NCBI GenBank assembly: GCA_903995005.1 | Contig: CAJEZV010000004.1 | Span: 1 to 55,569, forward strand | Source of the DNA: an uncultured beta proteobacterium | GTDB taxonomy: Bacteria > Pseudomonadota > Gammaproteobacteria > Burkholderiales > Burkholderiaceae | DNA: 55,569 nt | Reading direction: 5' to 3' | In this document: piece after piece, positions 50,415 to 55,569 of the stretch | Numbering within the stretch: the first letter of the stretch is position 1 | How the letters are laid out: the number at the start of each line of letters is the position of its first letter | Notes under the pieces: model-generated | The model's input: the letters and a program-made list of their open reading frames with translations, nothing else | What the model was told of the DNA's origin: nothing | Database searches by the model: none | Program-made: the position numbers and the translations under genes

Positions 50415-53309
50415 ATGAACGCACCAACTAATCCAAAAGAGCTCGAATTACCAACCGTTGAGTTCAAGCTAGACGGCAAGACGATTGTTTCCTATGAAGG
50501 CGAAACTATTCTCAAGGCCGCTAAACGCCACGGTATTGATATTCCCCATTTATGTTTTAAAGATGGCTACCGTGCTGACGGTAACTGCCGTGCTTGCGTA
50601 GTCGAAATCAATGGTGAGCGCACCTTAGCCCCAAGCTGCTGCAGAAGTGCCACTCCAGGAATGGAAGTGAAAGCCAATAGCGAGCGTGCTGTAAAGAGTC
50701 AGAAGTTAGTACTAGAGATGCTCCTCTCAGATATGCCTGATGAAGGCTTTAAGTGGGTGGGTGATAGCAAAGCAGAAGAGCAGAAGAATCAACATGGTGA
50801 GCTCAGCACTTGGGCTAGCCGCATGGATGTCACAGTACGCCCAGAGTTAAAAGCATTACGTCGTGAGAAGGTTGCGAACGACATTTCTCATCCGGCGATG
50901 GCGGTGAACCTAGATGCTTGTATTCAGTGCAACCGTTGTGTACGCGCTTGCCGTGAAGAGCAGGTCAATGATGTAATCGGCTACGCTATGCGTGGTGCCC
51001 ATAGCGAAATCGTATTTGACCTGAATGACCCCATGGGTGATAGCACCTGCGTTGCCTGTGGTGAATGTGTACAAGCATGCCCAACGGGTGCATTGATGCC
51101 TAAGGGATTAATTGGTTCACAAACCGTTGACCGTAAGGTAGATTCTGTTTGCCCATTCTGCGGTGTTGGTTGCCAAATTACTTACAACGTTAAAGATGAA
51201 AAGATTGTTAGCGTAGAAGGTCGTGATGGACCTGCTAACCATAATCGTCTCTGCGTCAAAGGTCGCTTTGGTATGGATTACATCCACAATCCACAGCGCC
51301 TTACCAAGCCATTGATTCGTAAGCCTGGCGTACCTAAGGATGAGACAGCGATTCAGAATCCACAAGATTGGTCCAACATCTTCCGTGAAGCAACTTGGGA
51401 AGAGGCTTTGGAGCTGGCTGGTGGAGGACTTAAAAAGCTCAAAGATAAACATGGCTTAAAGGTATTGGCAGGATTTGGTTCTGCTAAGGGCAGTAACGAA
51501 GAAGCGTACTTATTCCAAAAGCTGGTTCGTACAGGCTTTGGTAGTAATAACGTAGACCATTGCACGCGTCTTTGCCATGCATCTTCTGTGGCTGCGTTGC
51601 TAGAGGGCGTGGGCTCTGGTGCAGTAAGTAATCAAGTAAATGATGTTGAGCACTCGAGCTTAATTTTCTTGATTGGATCCAATCCAACCGCCAATCATCC
51701 GGTAGCTGCAACTTGGTTTAAAAATGCTGCTAAACGTGGCGCCAAAATTGTGTTGTGCGATCCACGAATTACGGATATCGGCAAACATGCTTGGCGTACG
51801 ATGCAGTTCAAGCCCGATACCGATGTAGCCATGCTTAATGCCATGATTTATACAATTATTGAAGAAGGTTTGGCAGATCAAGAATTCATTAAAAATCGTG
51901 CAAGCAACTACGAGGCTCTAAAAGAAAATATCAAAGGCTACAGCCCAGAAGCTATGGCGCCAATCTGCGGTATTCCAGCAGAGACCTTGCGTGAAGTAGC
52001 GAGAGAGTTTGCAACTACGAAGTCCGCGATGATCTTGTGGGGCATGGGCGTAAGTCAGCACGTGCATGGCACCGATAACGCGCGCTGCTTAATTGCCTTA
52101 GTGAGTATCACGGGCCAAATTGGTAAGCCGGGTTCGGGCTTGCATCCCTTGCGTGGCCAAAACAACGTGCAAGGTGCCAGCGATGCTGGTTTGATTCCGA
52201 TGATGTTCCCGAATTATCAACGTGTAGATAATCCAGAAGCACATGCCTGGTTTGAAAAATTCTGGGGCACACCGCTCGATAAAAAGCCTGGCTACACCGT
52301 AGTAGAGATCATGCATAAGATTACTGCGCCAGACAGTGACCCCGATAAGATCCGCGGCATGTATGTCGAAGGTGAAAATCCTGCAATGAGTGACCCCGAT
52401 TTAAATCATGCACGTCACGCATTGGCATCACTTGAGCATTTGGTAGTGCAAGACATCTTCATGACAGAAACAGCACTCCTAGCCGATGTAGTCTTGCCAG
52501 CTAGCGCTTGGCCAGAGAAGGTGGGTACTGCAAGTAATACCGACCGTATGGTGCAAATGGGCAAAAAAGCGATTGAGCCACCAGGCGATGCAAAGCCAGA
52601 CTTGTGGATCATTCAAGAAATTGCCAAGCGTATGGGCCTGAACTGGAATTACCAGGGACCCGATGCTGGTGTTGCAGCAGTCTATGATGAAATGCGCCAG
52701 GCGATGCATGGTGCAATCAATGGTATTACCTGGGAGCGCCTTGAGAAAGAATCGAGCGTTACCTATCCATGTCTTTCTGCAGAAGATCCGGGCCGCCCAA
52801 TCGTATTTGATGATGCCTTTGCAACTGCAGATGGCAAGGTCAAGCTAGTTCCAGCAGACATCATTCCTGCTAACGAAAGACCAGACGACCAATATCCATT
52901 CGTTCTCATTACTGGTCGCCAGTTAGAGCATTGGCACACCGGCAGTATGACCCGCCGCGCCACTATCCTGGATGCAATTGAACCCATGGCTACTGTTTCG
53001 ATGAATGGTGAAGATATGACTCAGCTTGGTGTTGTAGCTGGAGATGTGATTACTGTTCAGTCTCGTCGTGGTGAAGTGGGTATTCATGTGCGCAGAGATG
53101 ACGGCACACCAAGAGGGGTAGTATTTATTCCGTTTGCGTACTATGAAGCTGCAGCCAACTTAATCACCAATCCTGCCCTGGATCCCTTCGGCAAGATTCC
53201 AGAATTTAAGTATTGCGCAGTCAAACTGGCAAAGGGTGGGCAGGTAGCCAAGGTAATGGGATACGGCACTAATGATCCTAAACTCAATAAGGCGGCCATC
53301 ACCGCCTAA
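50415..53309 (+). CDS. fdsA: NAD-dependent formate dehydrogenase alpha subunit (molybdenum)
   Basis: 964 residues. The N-terminal part carries a [2Fe-2S] ferredoxin (C47, C58, C61, and C75 or C76) and bacterial ferredoxin-like [4Fe-4S] clusters (CIQCNRC, CVACGEC). The molybdenum domain starts near 245 with CPFCGVGCQITY. The Mo ligand is C387 in DHCTRLCH, at the position of selenocysteine in E. coli FdhF, so this is the Cys form. It oxidises formate to CO2 and passes electrons to FdsB. fdsC and fdsD are not downstream; a strong terminator follows. Confidence 0.95.
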   Translation: MNAPTNPKELELPTVEFKLDGKTIVSYEGETILKAAKRHGIDIPHLCFKDGYRADGNCRACVVEINGERTLAPSCCRSATPGMEVKANSERAVKSQKLVLEMLLSDMPDEGFKWVGDSKAEEQKNQHGELSTWASRMDVTVRPELKALRREKVANDISHPAMAVNLDACIQCNRCVRACREEQVNDVIGYAMRGAHSEIVFDLNDPMGDSTCVACGECVQACPTGALMPKGLIGSQTVDRKVDSVCPFCGVGCQITYNVKDEKIVSVEGRDGPANHNRLCVKGRFGMDYIHNPQRLTKPLIRKPGVPKDETAIQNPQDWSNIFREATWEEALELAGGGLKKLKDKHGLKVLAGFGSAKGSNEEAYLFQKLVRTGFGSNNVDHCTRLCHASSVAALLEGVGSGAVSNQVNDVEHSSLIFLIGSNPTANHPVAATWFKNAAKRGAKIVLCDPRITDIGKHAWRTMQFKPDTDVAMLNAMIYTIIEEGLADQEFIKNRASNYEALKENIKGYSPEAMAPICGIPAETLREVAREFATTKSAMILWGMGVSQHVHGTDNARCLIALVSITGQIGKPGSGLHPLRGQNNVQGASDAGLIPMMFPNYQRVDNPEAHAWFEKFWGTPLDKKPGYTVVEIMHKITAPDSDPDKIRGMYVEGENPAMSDPDLNHARHALASLEHLVVQDIFMTETALLADVVLPASAWPEKVGTASNTDRMVQMGKKAIEPPGDAKPDLWIIQEIAKRMGLNWNYQGPDAGVAAVYDEMRQAMHGAINGITWERLEKESSVTYPCLSAEDPGRPIVFDDAFATADGKVKLVPADIIPANERPDDQYPFVLITGRQLEHWHTGSMTRRATILDAIEPMATVSMNGEDMTQLGVVAGDVITVQSRRGEVGIHVRRDDGTPRGVVFIPFAYYEAAANLITNPALDPFGKIPEFKYCAVKLAKGGQVAKVMGYGTNDPKLNKAAITA

Positions 53310-53337
53310 GAGTTGCGTTCACTTAGACTGAAATTGC

Positions 53338-53365
53338 AAAAAGGCTCCAATATCGGAGCCTTTTT
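53338..53365 (+). terminator. Intrinsic terminator after fdsA
   Basis: GGCTCC and GGAGCC form a perfect stem with a 6-nt loop, extended by A/T pairs (AAAAA with TTTTT), followed by a T-run. It ends the fds operon. Confidence 0.92.
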
Positions 53366-53409
53366 GTATTTCTACCTGGATTTGAATTGACCAGTAGAAT
53401 TGACCTTCC

Positions 53410-55065
53410 ATGGCCAGTTCAAAACCATCTCCCGCGAATTCTCAAGCTGACTTACCTGTCCTCATTATTGGCGCAGGCCTTGCTGGCTTAACTGTTGCCT
53501 TGCATATGGCTGAGTCTCAGCCGGTGATCCTCATGGCAAAACGAGGCTTGGGTGAGGCAGCGACTGCATGGGCACAAGGCGGCATCGTTGGGGTGGTTGA
53601 TAAAGAGCATGACAGTATTGATTCTCATGTGGCTGATACCATTGATGCAGGAGCAGGTCTCGTAGTCGAATCTACTGCACGTTATATTGCTGAAGAAAGT
53701 GCGGATGCCATTAAATGGCTGGTAGAGCAGGGTGTGCCATTTACTGCTGATGAGACTGGCCCAATGGGATTACATCTCACTCGTGAAGGTGGGCATAGTC
53801 ATCGTCGTATTGCGCACGCTGCTGATGCAACAGGTAAGGCTATTCACGAAGTGCTACTTGATAAAGCACGAGCCCATAAAAATATTCAAATCCTCGAGCA
53901 TTGGATTGCGCTTGACCTGATTACGAATCGTCATCTTGATGAAAAGACACAGCGCAATAAACCGAATCGTTGTTATGGCGTGTATGCCCTAGACATTAAA
54001 AATAATCGTGTTGAGACTATTCCAGCCAAGTCTGTAGTACTGGCAACCGGTGGTGTTGGTAAAGTCTATCGATATACCAGTAACCCAGATACTGCCACTG
54101 GAGATGGTATTGCCATGGCCTGGCGTGCAGGTTGCCGAGTGGGTAATATGGAATTTATTCAGTTTCATCCCACTTGCCTGTATCACCCTAGTGACCGTAC
54201 CTTCCTCATTACGGAAGCGATGCGCGGTGAAGGTGGCTTATTAAAACTGCCTGATGGAACTCGCTTTATGCAGTCTCATGATGAGCGCAAAGAGTTGGCA
54301 CCGCGCGACATTGTTGCCCGTGCCATTGACTTTGAAATGAAAAAGCACGGTTTAGATTATGTTCATCTTGACGCTACGCATTTAGGCGAAGTCTTTATCA
54401 AAGAACACTTCCCTATGATTTATGCCCGTTGCTTAAGTCTTGGTTTGGATATTACCCAAGAGCCCATACCAGTAGTTCCTGCTGCGCACTATACCTGCGG
54501 GGGTGTGGTTACTGACCTGAAAGGCAGAACAGATTTACCAGGCTTATATGCAGTTGGCGAAGCTACATATACTGGGCTCCATGGCGCCAATCGCTTAGCA
54601 AGTAATTCATTATTGGAGTGTGTAGTTATTGGTAAAGCGGCTGCACAAGATATCTCTGAACTTAAGGCTCCAGCAATGCCGACTCTACCCCTTTGGGATG
54701 AGAGTCAAGTAGAGGATGCAGATGAACAGGTAGTCATTGCACATAACTGGGATGAGTTGCGCTCTTTAATGTGGAACTATGTTGGTATTGTAAGAACCAA
54801 TCGAAGACTTGAGCGCGCATTACATCGTATCAAGTTACTTCGCTACGAAGTGCAAGAGTATTACGCCAACTTTAAGGTAACGCGAGATCTAATTGAGTTA
54901 CGTAATTTACTAGAGTGCGCGGAGCTGATTGTTAGATCAGCCCTGATGCGAAGAGAGAGTAGGGGGCTGCACTATAGCCGTGATTATCCAGGCACTTGGG
55001 CGGTTTCTTATCCAACTATTCTGACGCCTCAATCTGAAGGCGCAGAAAACACAAAAGAATCTTAA
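53410..55065 (+). CDS. nadB: L-aspartate oxidase NadB
   Basis: 551 residues. FAD-binding [18 protein letters not shown], then [51 protein letters not shown] and [47 protein letters not shown] in fragments mark the succinate dehydrogenase-like family. It oxidises L-aspartate to iminoaspartate for NAD synthesis. It converges with nadC (3-nt gap); nadA is presumably outside. Confidence 0.96.
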   Translation: MASSKPSPANSQADLPVLIIGAGLAGLTVALHMAESQPVILMAKRGLGEAATAWAQGGIVGVVDKEHDSIDSHVADTIDAGAGLVVESTARYIAEESADAIKWLVEQGVPFTADETGPMGLHLTREGGHSHRRIAHAADATGKAIHEVLLDKARAHKNIQILEHWIALDLITNRHLDEKTQRNKPNRCYGVYALDIKNNRVETIPAKSVVLATGGVGKVYRYTSNPDTATGDGIAMAWRAGCRVGNMEFIQFHPTCLYHPSDRTFLITEAMRGEGGLLKLPDGTRFMQSHDERKELAPRDIVARAIDFEMKKHGLDYVHLDATHLGEVFIKEHFPMIYARCLSLGLDITQEPIPVVPAAHYTCGGVVTDLKGRTDLPGLYAVGEATYTGLHGANRLASNSLLECVVIGKAAAQDISELKAPAMPTLPLWDESQVEDADEQVVIAHNWDELRSLMWNYVGIVRTNRRLERALHRIKLLRYEVQEYYANFKVTRDLIELRNLLECAELIVRSALMRRESRGLHYSRDYPGTWAVSYPTILTPQSEGAENTKES

Positions 55066-55068
55066 GGA

Positions 55069-55569
55069 TTAACCCAGAATCCGCATCGAAAAATCAATCG
55101 CATGGACATCTTTGGTTAATTTCCCAAGAGAAATGCGATCAACACCGGTAGCAGCAATAGCGCGCATCTGATCTAGATTGATGCCACCAGAAGCTTCTAG
55201 TAATGCGCGACCTGCAGTTAGGCTGACCGCTTTTTTCATTTGATCTGTGGTGAAATTATCAATCAGAATACTTTTGGCTCCTGCAGCCAGGGCTTCTTCT
55301 AATTCAGCAAAATTCTCAACCTCAATCTGAATATCTACCCCAGCATTAAGAGCAGAGGCATTTTGAAGTGCCGCAGTGACACTACCAGCAGCAGCGATGT
55401 GATTTTCTTTAATCAAAATCCCATGCCAAAGAGCAAGACGTTGGTTTTGGCCACCGCCAATGCGCACAGCGTATTTTTGAGCCTGGCGTAATCCCGGAAT
55501 AGTCTTGCGAGTATCCAATACAGCACAACCCTTGGGATTGGGGCTCACGTTGGCAATGGCCTCAACATG
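55069..55569 (-). CDS. nadC: Quinolinate phosphoribosyltransferase NadC (C-terminal part)
   Basis: The frame is open to the window edge, so the N-terminal part of the gene lies beyond. Visible NadC motifs: LDTRKTIPGLRQAQKYAV, GGGQNQRLALWHGILIKENH, IQIEVENFAELEEAL, ILIDNFTT, LEASGGINLDQMRAIAATGVDRISLG. It makes nicotinate mononucleotide from quinolinate and PRPP. The usual NHR after GGG is NQR here. The visible GTG at 55548 is internal, not the start. Confidence 0.95.
   Translation of the reverse strand, partial: HVEAIANVSPNPKGCAVLDTRKTIPGLRQAQKYAVRIGGGQNQRLALWHGILIKENHIAAAGSVTAALQNASALNAGVDIQIEVENFAELEEALAAGAKSILIDNFTTDQMKKAVSLTAGRALLEASGGINLDQMRAIAATGVDRISLGKLTKDVHAIDFSMRILG

Noticed and set aside
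53291-53306. GGCGG-CCGCC hairpin at the end of fdsA as a terminator
   Set aside because: It overlaps the final codons and has no U-run; the real terminator is at 53338-53365.
1-55569. CRISPR array, prophage or insertion sequence
   Set aside because: No direct-repeat array, phage structural gene, transposase or flanking inverted repeats could be seen.

Overview
The window looks like chromosomal DNA of a small-genome freshwater betaproteobacterium of the Burkholderiaceae, most like Polynucleobacter. This is inferred from the gene content (fds formate dehydrogenase, Bug-type solute receptor, soxXYZA, isoquinoline-type Mo hydroxylase, class I fumarase, translational-machinery-type protein), the moderate GC and the very tight gene packing. 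No database search was possible. Many genes overlap by 4 nt or converge with gaps under 10 nt. There is no CRISPR array, prophage or insertion sequence.

Layout. 0-6.7 kb is a cell-envelope and cytoskeleton block: a tandem-voltage-sensor ion channel, an M23 endopeptidase, three consecutive bactofilins with a ParA-like ATPase, and a YggT protein. 6.8-13.2 kb is accessory: mostly unrecognised small genes, a YcgR-like PilZ protein and several damaged or remnant genes. 13.3-21.8 kb has dusA, tRNA-His, a poly-GlcNAc-type glycosyltransferase broken by an in-frame TGA, an outer-membrane barrel, an alanine-rich coiled coil, an HD-GYP/GGDEF pair, an FGE-fold protein and a Pif1-like helicase. 21.8-27.7 kb is a catabolic locus: gamma-glutamyltransferase, Bug receptor, FAD amine oxidase and NTF2-like protein, divergent from an omega-transaminase. 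27.7-29.4 kb has a higBA module with a nonsense-mutated toxin, then lrgAB. 29.5-34.3 kb is a six-gene operon of a two-subunit molybdenum hydroxylase followed by soxXYZA. 34.3-41.9 kb holds purU, small secreted proteins, a penicillin-acylase-family enzyme, tRNA-Leu, tonB-exbB-exbD and murI. 41.9-55.6 kb is central metabolism: fumarase, acs, tRNA-Ser, a DUF748 protein, an fds formate dehydrogenase with fused NuoE/NuoF subunit, nadB and part of nadC.

How the genes fit together. Energy genes suggest use of small substrates: formate (FdsBA), acetate (Acs), reduced sulfur or an N-heterocycle/aldehyde (IorAB-like plus SoxXYZA), and amines or gamma-glutamyl compounds. The c-di-GMP genes (YcgR-like, HD-GYP, GGDEF) surround a probably inactivated exopolysaccharide synthase. 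The most interesting candidates for new biology are the Mo-hydroxylase/SoxXYZA operon, the triple bactofilin/ParA operon beside an M23 peptidase, and the double-voltage-sensor channel. At least three genes carry single lesions (pgaC-like TGA, higB TAA, a likely frameshift near 7228), and a further gene appears truncated (12678-12932).
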